The notes: generated by a model from the letters alone, not told the origin. A stretch of DNA of 64,000 bases from JAIQFF01 sp963725615 (GCA_963725615.1 CAVRZO010000009.1:1-64000); one strand, 5' to 3'; positions 8,344 through 17,047 are shown, counted from the stretch's first letter. Made by a program: numbers and translations.

Positions 8344-10203
8344 ATGGAGCCCTCCGCGTCAAACCTCGCCGGAAATCCCCGGCAATCTCGACCTGCAACT
8401 GAGCGCCGTCAAACCATGCGGCACAGGGCGCACAGTCCCGCGTACGCGCGCTTGAACGCAGCCCAGGCAGATGCCACCGACCTCAGCGAGATCCTCGATA
8501 TCAGCGAAGACGGGATGTCTATCCAGACCTCAAATCCGTTGGAGGTCGAACGCAATCTCAGCTTGTGTCTGGATCTTTCGGAGACCAGCGCATCTATCGT
8601 CACCACCGGGCAGGTGGTCTGGTCGGAGTCTTCGGGACGGGCTGGAATTCGTTTTGCCAGGCTTTCGGGACAGTCCCTGGACCGGCTGAAGGAATGGCTT
8701 TTCGTGAATGTCCTCACCGCTTTCGATCATGCCGGAGCCAACCCGGCCGATGAGGATAGGTGGAACTATGCTTCCAAGGTACTGCCTCCATCGCATACTA
8801 TTCCAAAGGGTGAGTTTACTTCTGGAACTCGCCTGATTTCCGGGAGCGACGGAGGTGCGACGCAGCCGGAAGGGCTGACCAGCGCCGGTACGTTGAACTT
8901 CGATACCAGCAGAGACGGGTACGCCAGAGAAAGAGTGACAGAAAGAGAAAGCGAATTGGAGTCGAAGCAGTTCGATCGCGAAACCGAGTTACAGTCGATT
9001 GCCGACCGGGCGCTGACCCTCACCCGGGCCACCGGAGCTGCCATCGCCCTGTCCGCGGGCAACGACAGCGAGATGATTTGCGTAGCCAGCGCGGGAGATG
9101 ACGCTCCGCCGGTCAGGTCTCGGCTTCAGGTCGGTTCAGGCTTTTCCGGGGAATGTGTGCGCACCGGCCGTTCCTTGCGCTGCGATGATTCCGAGACCGA
9201 CGATCGCGTGGATCGGGCAGGCTGCAAGTCTCTTGGTATTCGCTCTCTGGTTGCAGTGCCGATTCGGCAGGGAAGCAAAGTGGCTGGGCTCCTGGAAGTG
9301 TTTTCACCTCAGCCGTACGCCTTCAATGCCGATGACATTGGTGCCCTCCAGCAGTTGACGGGAAGCATCCTTACTTCGGCGCAGCCCGAAAAGGCCCAGG
9401 CTACGAAGGCACAAGTCTCGTCCCCGATACAGGCGACGCCGACAGCGCCGGTGCGGCCGCCTCGCACTGACAAACCGCCTGCGGCCAAGGCCGCGATGGT
9501 AGAGACCCCGCTGTCCGTCACTGTGGCCAAGCCTTCGAGTGAAACCATCTCGATGCAGTCGGCCTCAACTCAGGCCAGACCGACCCAGCCCGCGTCAGCC
9601 CAGGCCCCGATAACCAAGGCCAGGTCAACCCAGCCCAGTGCGGCCAAAGCTCTTTTTGTGGCCGCCATCGGCACTTTTGTTTTTGCGCTTCTATGGCTGA
9701 TCGCACCCTGGGTGTCGAGCGCGATGCGCTCTTCCGGGCGAGCCCCTTCTCGTGCACAAGCAGCACCGGCAGCCCCTAAATCTCAGGCTCTGCCTGCCAA
9801 TGGACTGCCTGCCGGCGTCACGGACCTGGCCAGCCTGCGGAGAGTGGCGGAACAGGGTGACCCGGCAGCACAGTTCTCGTTGGGCGCGCGCTATGCCACC
9901 GGCGAAGAGGTCAAACAGGACTACACCGAAGCGGTGCGCTGGTTCACAAAGGCGGCCGAGCAGGGACACATCCTGGCCCAGGCAACTTTGGGCGCGTACT
10001 ACTGGGCCGGCCGGGGCGTGCCGCAGGATTTGACCAAAGCCTACTACTGGTCGGTCCTCGCCCAGGCTGGCGGAGACCAGGCCAGCAAATACCGGGTCGC
10101 GGTTCTCGCCTCCCGCATGAGCCGAAGCCAGGTGCTGGCGGCGCAACAGCAAGCCAACGACTGGCTTAGCAACTTCGCGAGCCATCCTCCCGCGACGCAG
10201 TAG
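8344..10203 (+). CDS. PilZ-GAF-transmembrane-Sel1 repeat protein
   Basis: This is a 619-aa multidomain membrane protein. Residues 18-118 form a PilZ domain with RxxxR (RQTMR) and DISEDG, the cyclic-di-GMP binding motifs. Residues 215-345 form a GAF domain of the four-cysteine type. Residues 350-433 are an Ala/Pro/Thr/Gln-rich linker with SAQA/STQP repeats. Residues 434-456 are a transmembrane helix. Residues about 500-575 hold two Sel1-like TPR repeats (GDPAAQFSLGARYATGEEV and GHILAQATLGAYYWAGRGV). The topology implies cytoplasmic sensing and an extracytoplasmic Sel1 scaffold. A link from second messenger to envelope is likely, but the partner is unknown. Confidence 0.88.
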   Translation: MEPSASNLAGNPRQSRPATERRQTMRHRAHSPAYARLNAAQADATDLSEILDISEDGMSIQTSNPLEVERNLSLCLDLSETSASIVTTGQVVWSESSGRAGIRFARLSGQSLDRLKEWLFVNVLTAFDHAGANPADEDRWNYASKVLPPSHTIPKGEFTSGTRLISGSDGGATQPEGLTSAGTLNFDTSRDGYARERVTERESELESKQFDRETELQSIADRALTLTRATGAAIALSAGNDSEMICVASAGDDAPPVRSRLQVGSGFSGECVRTGRSLRCDDSETDDRVDRAGCKSLGIRSLVAVPIRQGSKVAGLLEVFSPQPYAFNADDIGALQQLTGSILTSAQPEKAQATKAQVSSPIQATPTAPVRPPRTDKPPAAKAAMVETPLSVTVAKPSSETISMQSASTQARPTQPASAQAPITKARSTQPSAAKALFVAAIGTFVFALLWLIAPWVSSAMRSSGRAPSRAQAAPAAPKSQALPANGLPAGVTDLASLRRVAEQGDPAAQFSLGARYATGEEVKQDYTEAVRWFTKAAEQGHILAQATLGAYYWAGRGVPQDLTKAYYWSVLAQAGGDQASKYRVAVLASRMSRSQVLAAQQQANDWLSNFASHPPATQ

Positions 10204-10240
10204 GCTCCCTTTAGTGGGTTCGTTTGAACTTTGACCCACT

Positions 10241-10296
10241 GTCATCCTGAGGAAGTGGAGTCCTTCGCTGTGCGAAGGGCTCCCGACGAAGGACCC
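10241..10296. repeat. GTCATCCTGAG-type dispersed repeat
   Basis: This starts GTCATCCTGAGG and ends CGAAGGACCC, with an internal CCTTCGC...GCGAAGG hairpin. Related copies lie at 15992-16190, 27135-27267, 52254-52299 and 54041-54100. It occupies the space between the Sel1 protein and amrS. Confidence 0.65.
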
Positions 10297-10451
10297 ATGC
10301 ATTGCCGACGATAGCGGCACCCAACCCTCGCCAGATCTGCTGATGCGCTTCCACTCTGGATTTGAGCCGACGCTACAGAGAGAGAAGGTGGCACGGAATT
10401 CAGAGGTCCTTCGTATTTGAAATCGGTCTACAATAAACCTAGAGGTTTTCC

Positions 10452-11546
10452 GTGCCCACCCTTCGCGACATCGTTTACCAGAACGTGCGTGAGGGTGATC
10501 TGTACGAGAAACTCGATCGCAACCGGGTGCGCTGTTATGCCTGCGGTCATTGCTGTCCTATCCCCGACGGTCAACCCGGAGTTTGCAAGGTACGCTACAA
10601 CCAGGGTGGCACGCTCTACGTGCCCTGGGGCTACGTGGGCGGAGTGCAGTGCGATCCCATCGAGAAGAAGCCCTTCTTCCATGCTTACCCGGGCGCCCTG
10701 GCCTACAGCTTCGGAATGCTGGGTTGCGATCTGCACTGCGCGTATTGCCAGAACTGGGTGACCTCCCAGGCGCTGCGTGATCCGGATGCGGTGTCGCAGC
10801 CGCTGCAGGCCTCGCCGGAGGCCCTGGTGCAGGATGCTCTGCGCCAGGGAGCGAAAGTTCTGGTCAGCACTTACAACGAGCCCCTGATCACAGCGGAATG
10901 GGCGGTCGAGATATTCAAGCACGCGCGGGCTGCCGGCCTCGTCACTGGCTTTGTTTCCAATGGAAACGGCACTCCGCAGGTGCTGGAATACATCCGGCCG
11001 TGGGTTGATCTTTACAAAGTGGATCTCAAGAGCTTCGACGATCGCCATTACCACGAACTGGGTGGACGGATCGGCCCGATTCTCGAGACAATTCGGAGCT
11101 TGCACAAGATGGGTGTCTGGCTGGAGATCGTCACCTTGCTGATCCCGGGCTTCAATGACGGAGAAGACGAGCTGAAAGGGCTGACTGATTTTCTGGCCGG
11201 CGTCTCTCCCGATATCCCCTGGCATGTGACCGCGTTTCACAAAGACTACAGAATGGATGATCCTGCAAACACCACCCCGGCGGACTTGCGGCGCGCAGCT
11301 GAGATCGGCAGGAAGGCGGGTCTGCGCTACGTCTATGCCGGGAACCTGCCCGGCAGGGTGGGCGACTTTGAAGACACGCGCTGTCATCAGTGCGGCGACA
11401 CTCTGATCAAGCGGGACGGATATTTTGTGCAGGAATTACCGCGTGACTCCGGAGGGAAAGTGTCCCTCTTGCCAGACTGCGATTCCGGGCCGCTGGGCGG
11501 CCAGATTTGCCGGACAGATTGCGGATCGTCCTTTCTTGCCGCGTAG
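10452..11546 (+). CDS. amrS: AmmeMemoRadiSam-system radical SAM enzyme (AmrS)
   Basis: This is a 364-aa radical SAM protein. The cluster motif is CDLHCAYC (CxxxCxxC), preceded by the family N-terminus with a cysteine cluster (CYACGHCCPI and GVCKVRY). A KVDLKSFDDRHYHELGG segment and a C-terminal CHQCGD follow, typical of the AmrS/PflA-like family. AmrS usually travels with a Memo-like dioxygenase and an AMMECR1 protein; neither is adjacent here. The GTG start at 10452 gives the standard N-terminus (PTLRDIVY). The tail (GGKVSLLPDCDSGPLGGQ) looks variable. The reaction remains unknown for the family. Confidence 0.9.
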   Translation: MPTLRDIVYQNVREGDLYEKLDRNRVRCYACGHCCPIPDGQPGVCKVRYNQGGTLYVPWGYVGGVQCDPIEKKPFFHAYPGALAYSFGMLGCDLHCAYCQNWVTSQALRDPDAVSQPLQASPEALVQDALRQGAKVLVSTYNEPLITAEWAVEIFKHARAAGLVTGFVSNGNGTPQVLEYIRPWVDLYKVDLKSFDDRHYHELGGRIGPILETIRSLHKMGVWLEIVTLLIPGFNDGEDELKGLTDFLAGVSPDIPWHVTAFHKDYRMDDPANTTPADLRRAAEIGRKAGLRYVYAGNLPGRVGDFEDTRCHQCGDTLIKRDGYFVQELPRDSGGKVSLLPDCDSGPLGGQICRTDCGSSFLAA

Positions 11547-11578
11547 AAGCTCGGGTTTGGTTACAATTCCGAGCTAGG

Positions 11579-12181
11579 ATGCGATCTCGGCGGACGGCCT
11601 TCATTTTCGCGCTGCTGTGTCTTAGCGTTGCCTGCTCGCCCCGCGACTTCCTTACGCGGCGGCTGGCGACCGACCTGATTGCGGGCTCCGAAACCTTCAA
11701 GACAACGCAGCTGTTCTGGTTGCGCACCGGGGTCATCTCCAACAAGGACTACACGTCTCCGGAGTACCTGGTGCTGCGCCGCCACGGCTGGATCACGGGC
11801 TCGACCGCAGCCTGCACGCCTGACCTGGGCGCAGCGCCATGCTGGGACGTCGTGATCACGCCGCTGGGCGTTGACGCCCTGCGCGACTGGGTGGCCGCGA
11901 CCGCCGCCAGTTCGCAGTACATCAGCGTGCCGGTGGCACAGCGAGAGTTGCTGGGGCTGAGCGGAATCCGCAAGAACGGGAATTTCGCGGATGTTGATTT
12001 TCAGTGGAGATGGGCCCCGGTGAATGAAGTGGGCGCGGCTCTCTACGCCAAGGGCACCGAATACAATTCGACGGTTGGCTTCGCGCATTACGATGACGGC
12101 TGGCGCGTCATCGAAAGTGGTTCTCTGCGAAGCAGCCAGGGGCTGAATGACGCGTTGAAGAACGCCGAGCCCGTACCCTGA
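11579..12181 (+). CDS. Putative lipoprotein of unknown function
   Basis: This is a 200-aa protein with a short positively charged start, a hydrophobic stretch and the lipobox LSVAC (Cys19), so it is probably lipidated and exported. The ATG at 11579 is preferred over an upstream in-frame start because only it gives a lipoprotein signal at the N-terminus. The mature part has Trp/Tyr-rich segments (FQWRWAPVNEVGAALYAKG and YDDGWRVIESG) and two cysteines near residue 80. I do not recognise the family. It follows amrS by 32 nt and might share its transcript. Confidence 0.75.
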   Translation: MRSRRTAFIFALLCLSVACSPRDFLTRRLATDLIAGSETFKTTQLFWLRTGVISNKDYTSPEYLVLRRHGWITGSTAACTPDLGAAPCWDVVITPLGVDALRDWVAATAASSQYISVPVAQRELLGLSGIRKNGNFADVDFQWRWAPVNEVGAALYAKGTEYNSTVGFAHYDDGWRVIESGSLRSSQGLNDALKNAEPVP

Positions 12182-12203
12182 TACGCTCTATCAAAGATAC
12201 GTT

Positions 12204-12233
12204 CTATCAAAGTAGCGCCGGCGCTACGGTTTT
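12204..12233. repeat. Short GTAGCGCCGGCGCTAC palindrome
   Basis: A perfect 16-bp palindrome lies between the convergent lipoprotein and amidase genes. The same palindrome occurs at 19255-19272, and a related GAGCGCCGGCG/TAGCGCCGGCG sequence begins the repeats at 48212 and 52316. It may act as a bidirectional terminator element. Confidence 0.5.
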
Positions 12234-12239
12234 GCCGTC

Positions 12240-14471
12240 TCAAAGCCCCGAATGTTTGCCGCCGACGCTGGCCACATTCACGCCACGTGAGGTCGCGGCA
12301 TACCGAGCGATTCCTTTGAACAATCCCTGGGCGATCTTGTCGCGATAGCTTGAGCTCTTCAATTTCTCTTCATCCTCCGGGCTGCTGACGAAGGACACTT
12401 CCGCGAGAATCGCCGGCATCGAGGTTCCGGTGAGCACCACGTAAGAAGCCTTTTTCACGCCGCGGTTGCGCATGTCCGGAATCTGGCTCGCCAGTGCACC
12501 GAAAAGAGCCCGCTGGACTGCGGCCGCAAAGCGGCGAGATTTCTGTACCTTTTCCCGAATATCAACATTGGTCCAGTTGACGTTCTCGCTGGCCGCGCCT
12601 TCGGCGTCGGCTCCGGGAGTGCGCGCTTTCACCGAAGAGTAGGTGTTGGTGTAGTACGTCTCCGCGCCGCGCGCCGCGGAATCATTGCTGTAATTGGCGT
12701 GCACTGAAACGAAGAGGTCCGCCTGGGCCAGGTTGGCAATCTCGGTGCGTTTTTCCAGGGGAAGGTAAGTGTCATCCTGACGAGTGTAAATAACCTCTGC
12801 ACCCAGGCGTTCCTCGACCAATTTTCCCAGGCGATGCACGACATCCAGGACCAGGTCTTTTTCCATCAGTCCCTTGCGTCCTACTGTTCCGAGGTCCCAG
12901 CCGCCGTGTCCGGCATCAAGTACCAGACGGAACTTCGGCACTCGGGCCCGCGCTTGCCCATCGAGCTTGTTCTTCGCTTTGGCTGGAGGCGCAGGAACCA
13001 TCGCAGATGGCGCCACGACCGAAGTGGTCTTGGGCAAGTTAGCCAGTGCGCCGCCGTGCTCCGGTTGGCCAGCTTCCCGGATTTCCACAACCAGCCGGAA
13101 GGGATTCGACTTCAGGCTGACCGAAAAATCGGAAGCTCCCGTGGTTTCCAGTACTACTCGGCTGATGCCTTTGGCCGGCTGCGCGATGCGAACTCGCGCC
13201 AGGTGCGCGTCTCCGATCTCAATCGTCTTGCCGAACATGCCCGGAGCCAGCGTGGTGTCGTGGAGGTCAAAGTAAATTCGTTCCGGAGAGCTCAGACGGT
13301 GGGCTTCGTATTGAACTTCGCCCTGCATCTCAATGATGATGGTACTGGTGTGGTCATTGGAGTCCTTCGATGAGACATGCCATATGCCCGTGACCAGGGT
13401 CCGTCCAGAATGTTTTTCGTCCGCCCCGGTGGGCGCTTCGTCTTCGGCTGCAGGCACAGGCGGCGCCAGTTCGGGCTTCTCCACGGTTGGCGGAGGCGCT
13501 GCAGAAGGTGCGGTAACCGTCGCGGTGGTCTGCGGCTTCATTGTGGGGGAGTGGCGGAACTTCCACCACACTCCTGCTCCCAAGGCCAGGACCAGAGCAA
13601 CCAGAAGAACAATCACTGCAAGAACGGCGGTGAAATTCTGTTTCTTCCCGTACTCCTGAAAAATCTCTGGGCCACTCTGCGGTTCCGTGATCCCGGCCTT
13701 TTCATTTGCACTGGAGGACTCCGCCGGCGCTTCGGCTGATTCCCCGGCCACCAACCGCTGTGAAATTTCGGCCAGCCGGTTTTCTTCTTCCGGCTTCATG
13801 GCAGACAGAATCAGTTCGGCGAGCAGTTTCAAACTGCGAACGTCGCTGTCGTTAAAGCCGTGCGGCTCAGCCGAGAAAGCTTCCAGCAATCCGATGGTGC
13901 CGTGCGCGGATGCGATCGGCACGGCCACGATAGAGCGTGTGCCCAGGCGACGGCACACTTGCACATTTACTCGCGGATCGTTCTCCGAATCATCGCAGCG
14001 CACGATTCCGCCGGTACGCAGGCAGGCTCCGGAAAATCCTGATTTCGGATCGAGCCGCGCTCCGGGTTCGGGAGCGATCGTTCCCGCTGTGGCCCGGCAA
14101 ACAATTGCATCGCCTTCGGCCATGGCGATGGCGACGCCGTCGGCACCCGTGAGGGTGCGGGCCCGCTCTGCGACCAACTGCAACACCTCGTCCAGAACGA
14201 ATTGCTCAAGCTGCCAAACGTCGGCGTCGAGTGGGACGCCACTCTTTTCCAGAGCGCGGCGCTGGCGCAGCTGCTCGTGCAGGCTGGAAAACGCAAGCAG
14301 AGCTTGCAGAGCTTCGTGTCCGGGCACGTGGTCGACGGGCGGAGAAGCTTGAACGGCGACTACGTTTTCGCCCATGGGAGCGGAATCCAGCGATTCGTTG
14401 CCAGGCAAGTCATTGTCCCGGAGATCGTTGTCCCGTAGCCCGCGGTTCGGGTTGTGTGGATTAGCGCTCAT
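12240..14471 (-). CDS. GAF-transmembrane-AMIN-N-acetylmuramoyl-L-alanine amidase
   Basis: This is a 743-aa fusion. Residues 85-225 form a cytoplasmic GAF domain with the C-x24-C-x8-C-x13-C pattern (Cys 125, 150, 159, 173). Residues 281-303 are a transmembrane helix, and 305-355 a Pro/Ala-rich spacer. Residues about 360-465 form an AMIN domain that targets septal or lateral peptidoglycan. Residues 515-728 form an Amidase_3 zinc amidase with ligands His522 (LDAGHGG), Glu537 and His591 (SVHAN) and the catalytic Glu691 (ILAEVSFVS). It cleaves the MurNAc-L-Ala bond in the periplasm. Ordinary AmiC enzymes have a signal peptide in place of the GAF and anchor, so this enzyme may be gated from the cytoplasm. 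Confidence 0.93.
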   Translation of the reverse strand: MSANPHNPNRGLRDNDLRDNDLPGNESLDSAPMGENVVAVQASPPVDHVPGHEALQALLAFSSLHEQLRQRRALEKSGVPLDADVWQLEQFVLDEVLQLVAERARTLTGADGVAIAMAEGDAIVCRATAGTIAPEPGARLDPKSGFSGACLRTGGIVRCDDSENDPRVNVQVCRRLGTRSIVAVPIASAHGTIGLLEAFSAEPHGFNDSDVRSLKLLAELILSAMKPEEENRLAEISQRLVAGESAEAPAESSSANEKAGITEPQSGPEIFQEYGKKQNFTAVLAVIVLLVALVLALGAGVWWKFRHSPTMKPQTTATVTAPSAAPPPTVEKPELAPPVPAAEDEAPTGADEKHSGRTLVTGIWHVSSKDSNDHTSTIIIEMQGEVQYEAHRLSSPERIYFDLHDTTLAPGMFGKTIEIGDAHLARVRIAQPAKGISRVVLETTGASDFSVSLKSNPFRLVVEIREAGQPEHGGALANLPKTTSVVAPSAMVPAPPAKAKNKLDGQARARVPKFRLVLDAGHGGWDLGTVGRKGLMEKDLVLDVVHRLGKLVEERLGAEVIYTRQDDTYLPLEKRTEIANLAQADLFVSVHANYSNDSAARGAETYYTNTYSSVKARTPGADAEGAASENVNWTNVDIREKVQKSRRFAAAVQRALFGALASQIPDMRNRGVKKASYVVLTGTSMPAILAEVSFVSSPEDEEKLKSSSYRDKIAQGLFKGIARYAATSRGVNVASVGGKHSGL

Positions 14472-14758
14472 CTACGCAGTGGAATTTCCTGTGGATTATT
14501 TTTCCTCAGCCGAATCGGCTGTGCGAGAGAAATGCCTCTCGAATCAAGACTTACACGTCCACAGATCTGGTACGGCCATTGGGGGATCGCCGACCTGACA
14601 ACTCTTAAGTTACAGTGGATTTGCACTGATCGCAACATTGACTGTGCACGCAAGGTCTGGGCCGGTGGGTGCGAGGTTGGGGGCGGGCCCCGACCGCAGA
14701 CTCTTGCACTCGGCACCGATATAGGCGTATCCTTCTGAAATAGAGGAGTTTACAGGCT

Positions 14759-15061
14759 GTGGCAGATGAATCGAAGAAGAAGAAATCGCGCTGGCTTTGG
14801 CCTTTGGGCGTTACCGCCACGGGGCTGACCGGCGCTGCCGTCGTGCTTTTACGGGGGTGCTGGCATAGCAAGATGAGCTGGCCCGTCCGTGCCCACGGAT
14901 ATTCTTACCAGGTTTGCATGGGTTGTGGGATCAAACGTCTTTTCGACGAAAAGGCGTTCTGCGCCTACGGGCCCTACCGCTATGACATCAATGGTCTGAT
15001 CGCCTGGGACCGCGCCCACCAGGGAGAAGTTTATCCTCAGGAAGAACGTCCCGCTTCCTGA
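14759..15061 (+). CDS. Small membrane protein with C-terminal cysteine motif
   Basis: The protein has 100 aa. A Lys-rich start is followed by one transmembrane segment (WLWPLGVTATGLTGAAVVLL). The polar tail has CMGCGIKRLFDE and a further Cys in FCAYGPYRYD, a possible metal or redox knuckle. The GTG start at 14759 is backed by GAGGAG about 12 nt upstream. I do not recognise the family. It precedes a PilZ/RDD membrane protein by 72 nt on the same strand. Confidence 0.65.
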   Translation: MADESKKKKSRWLWPLGVTATGLTGAAVVLLRGCWHSKMSWPVRAHGYSYQVCMGCGIKRLFDEKAFCAYGPYRYDINGLIAWDRAHQGEVYPQEERPAS

Positions 15062-15133
15062 AAATCAGAAGCAATATTCTTTGAACCAACGTCGGTACTG
15101 AGACGTTTCCGCGCCCTTGGCTAGAATTTCGCC

Positions 15134-15949
15134 ATGGATTTTCGCGTGGCGACCTCACCGAACGCAGGCGGTCTTTCACCGCTCGGGCGTCGTCGTCACT
15201 ATCGCCATCAAGTTCAAAGCTTGGCCTATGTCAATCTGGATCAGGGCAACGGCGGCATCATCCGCAACCTGGGCGACTCGGGACTTGCGATTCAAGCGGT
15301 CGCTCCTCTCCTGGTAAACCAACATGTTTCCCTGCGCTTCGAGCTTGCCAACCCGCGCGTGCGCGTCGAAGCCACGGGACGCGTGGCGTGGGTTGATCCC
15401 ATGGGACAGGCAGGCATGGAATTTCTCACTCTTTCGCAGCGTTCCGAGCGGCTGTTGAAGGAATGGATTTTTGTCCAGCTCATGGCCTCGGCCCAACACT
15501 CCGCCGGCGATTCGGCGCTGCTCTACGGCATGAGCGGCCAGGAAGCCGCCGAACTCCTGTTTTCCTCGGGGGCACGGCCGGCGATCCGGCTGGAACCAGG
15601 AGCCGCTGCCGCCCGGCTGAGGGAAGCCGACAAACAGCAACGGGCAGTGCATCTGCCGTGGTTTCCGTTTGCGATTTCAGCGCCTGCCCTTTCGCTTCTG
15701 GTGGATGGGCTAATCTTGCTTTCGGCTGTTTTGCTTTTTGCGCTGATCTGCATGGGCATGGTCGGTGTGGTTCCAGCGTGGCCACTGGCATTAGTGATGG
15801 GAATCGGAGTGGCCGCGGTGTTCGCTGTGTTGTACCGGTTTCTGTTTCTATTCTGGATGGGCGGCACGCCCGGCAATTGGCTTGCGGGACTCACCGAGGC
15901 ATGCGATCGGCACGAAGTTCCAATCGATGATCGGCCCCGATTTCGCTAA
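15134..15949 (+). CDS. PilZ domain protein with C-terminal RDD-like membrane region
   Basis: This 271-aa protein begins with a PilZ domain (about 18-120). It has an arginine cluster GRRRHYRH for cyclic-di-GMP and NLGDSG in the place of [DN]xSxxG, so the second motif is altered at the Ser. Residues about 175-250 have two or three hydrophobic helices. They end in FWMGGTPGNWLAGL, which matches the GxTPGK-like signature of the RDD membrane family. PilZ joined to an RDD-like membrane part is unusual and suggests a c-di-GMP-responsive membrane protein. Its transport or stabilising role is unknown. Confidence 0.8.
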   Translation: MDFRVATSPNAGGLSPLGRRRHYRHQVQSLAYVNLDQGNGGIIRNLGDSGLAIQAVAPLLVNQHVSLRFELANPRVRVEATGRVAWVDPMGQAGMEFLTLSQRSERLLKEWIFVQLMASAQHSAGDSALLYGMSGQEAAELLFSSGARPAIRLEPGAAAARLREADKQQRAVHLPWFPFAISAPALSLLVDGLILLSAVLLFALICMGMVGVVPAWPLALVMGIGVAAVFAVLYRFLFLFWMGGTPGNWLAGLTEACDRHEVPIDDRPRFR

Positions 15950-15960
15950 GTTCAGCCGGC

Positions 15961-15982
15961 GGACCTCAGACGTCAGACCTCC
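15961..15982. repeat. 7-bp-period repeat (GACCTCA type)
   Basis: Three consecutive heptads read GACCTCA, GACGTCA and GACCTCC, lying 12 nt after the PilZ-RDD stop. A reverse-oriented partner lies at 16198-16225, and other heptad arrays occur across the window. Confidence 0.6.
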
Positions 15983-15991
15983 TACGAACCT

Positions 15992-16190
15992 GTCATCCTG
16001 AGCGGAGCCACTGCTTCGCTTCGCGAAGCAGTAGCGCAGTCGAAGGACCCCTACAGATTCTACGAACTTTGTCATGGTGGGAATGTATTTTGGCGGCGAC
16101 CAGTTCAGCAAGCAGTTGTGAAGCTCATAGGGGTCCTTCGACTTCGCAGACCGATTCGCGCGCGAATCGGTTTGCTGCGCTCAGGATGAC
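15992..16190. repeat. Large inverted repeat, GTCATCCTGAGCG element pair
   Basis: GTCATCCTGAGCG at 15992-16004 is the inverse of CGCTCAGGATGAC at 16178-16190. AGTCGAAGGACCCCT at 16038-16052 is the inverse of the segment at 16129-16143. It lies between two convergent genes and probably serves as a bidirectional transcript end. Confidence 0.75.
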
Positions 16191-16197
16191 AGGAGGT

Positions 16198-16225
16198 GAG
16201 GTCCGAAGTCTGACGCCCGACGTCC
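16198..16225. repeat. 7-bp-period repeat (GAGGTCC type)
   Basis: Four heptads (GAGGTCC, GAAGTCT, GACGCCC, GACGTCC) are inverted relative to those at 15961-15982. Confidence 0.55.
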
Positions 16226-16228
16226 GCT

Positions 16229-16903
16229 CTAGTTCATGAAGTACTGCCGCTCCAGCCAGAGTTGCAGTTCCCGCTTCATGCCTGGGGCGGCTTCCAGGAA
16301 GCGGATGCCGGCGTTGCCTTGCTTGTCCTTCCACGCTACTTCTCCCTGAAACTTCATCGCCAGCCTGGTTCCGGGCAGGGTAAAGTTCACGTTCACTTTG
16401 CCAGTAGCCTCTTGAGGATTTTGCAGACGCACGCCGATGCCGCCCTGGCTCAGGTTCTGAAGATGGGCGCGCTGCCGATTCCTGGTCGCGCCGGTCAGAG
16501 ATACGGGAACATCCAGTGTGGCGCGATGATAGCGCAGCCGCTCATCCAGGATCATGTTGCGCGCCGCAGACAGGGTGTGGACCGCCTGCTCGACCGAGAT
16601 GGGTTTTTCGAAGACGAACGAAGCGCCTTTGGACTCCAGGTGCTTGCGGCCCGTAGAACCGCTCACGATGATGAGCGGCACGGCGTTGCGAATGGTACCG
16701 TCCTGTAACCCTTGCAGAAAACTGGAAGCTCCGCACAGATCGCAGTCAATGATGAGAGCGTCAATTTTCGACTTGGCCAGCTTGGTCCGGGCCCGGTCCG
16801 GCTCCGACTCTACGTCGACTCCGATGTGAAGACCACCGAGGATGCATTCGAGAACGCTGATTTCCTGAAAATCGCGCGAGAGCACCATGGATGAAAGTGT
16901 CAT
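16229..16903 (-). CDS. Receiver-like and PilZ two-domain protein
   Basis: This is a 224-aa cytoplasmic protein. Residues 5-120 resemble a response-regulator receiver, with Asp in ALIIDCDLCG, Ser in LIIVSGS and Lys in FVFEKPIS. Residues about 124-220 form a PilZ domain with RLRYHRA and NLSQGG, followed by EVAWKDKQGNAGIRFLE. There is no adjacent histidine kinase. Such proteins connect phosphorylation and cyclic-di-GMP, often in motility or surface behaviour. The stop lies beside an inverted repeat shared with the convergent PilZ-RDD gene. Confidence 0.82.
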   Translation of the reverse strand: MTLSSMVLSRDFQEISVLECILGGLHIGVDVESEPDRARTKLAKSKIDALIIDCDLCGASSFLQGLQDGTIRNAVPLIIVSGSTGRKHLESKGASFVFEKPISVEQAVHTLSAARNMILDERLRYHRATLDVPVSLTGATRNRQRAHLQNLSQGGIGVRLQNPQEATGKVNVNFTLPGTRLAMKFQGEVAWKDKQGNAGIRFLEAAPGMKRELQLWLERQYFMN

Positions 16904-16965
16904 GAGGCAACTGTAGCCGGGTGCGTAACCAGCCCCTAGATCACCAAGGTAACGAAGCGAAGCAA

Positions 16966-17041
16966 GTCGTCGGTCGTCAGTCTTCAGTCGTCAGCAGGAA
17001 GACCGCGTGGACGGGTTTGCTGACGACTGACGACCGAAGAC
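16966..17041. repeat. Inverted 7-bp-period repeat (GTCGTCA type)
   Basis: The left arm is made of heptads GTCGTCG, GTCGTCA, GTCTTCA and GTCGTCA. The right arm at 17019-17041 is its inverse (TGACGAC units). The same heptad reappears at 51448-51477 and at the window end (63986-64000). Confidence 0.75.
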
Positions 17042-17047
17042 TCCGGT

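Noticed and set aside
10410..10452. Promoter of amrS at TACAAT
   Set aside because: No -35 hexamer at acceptable distance.
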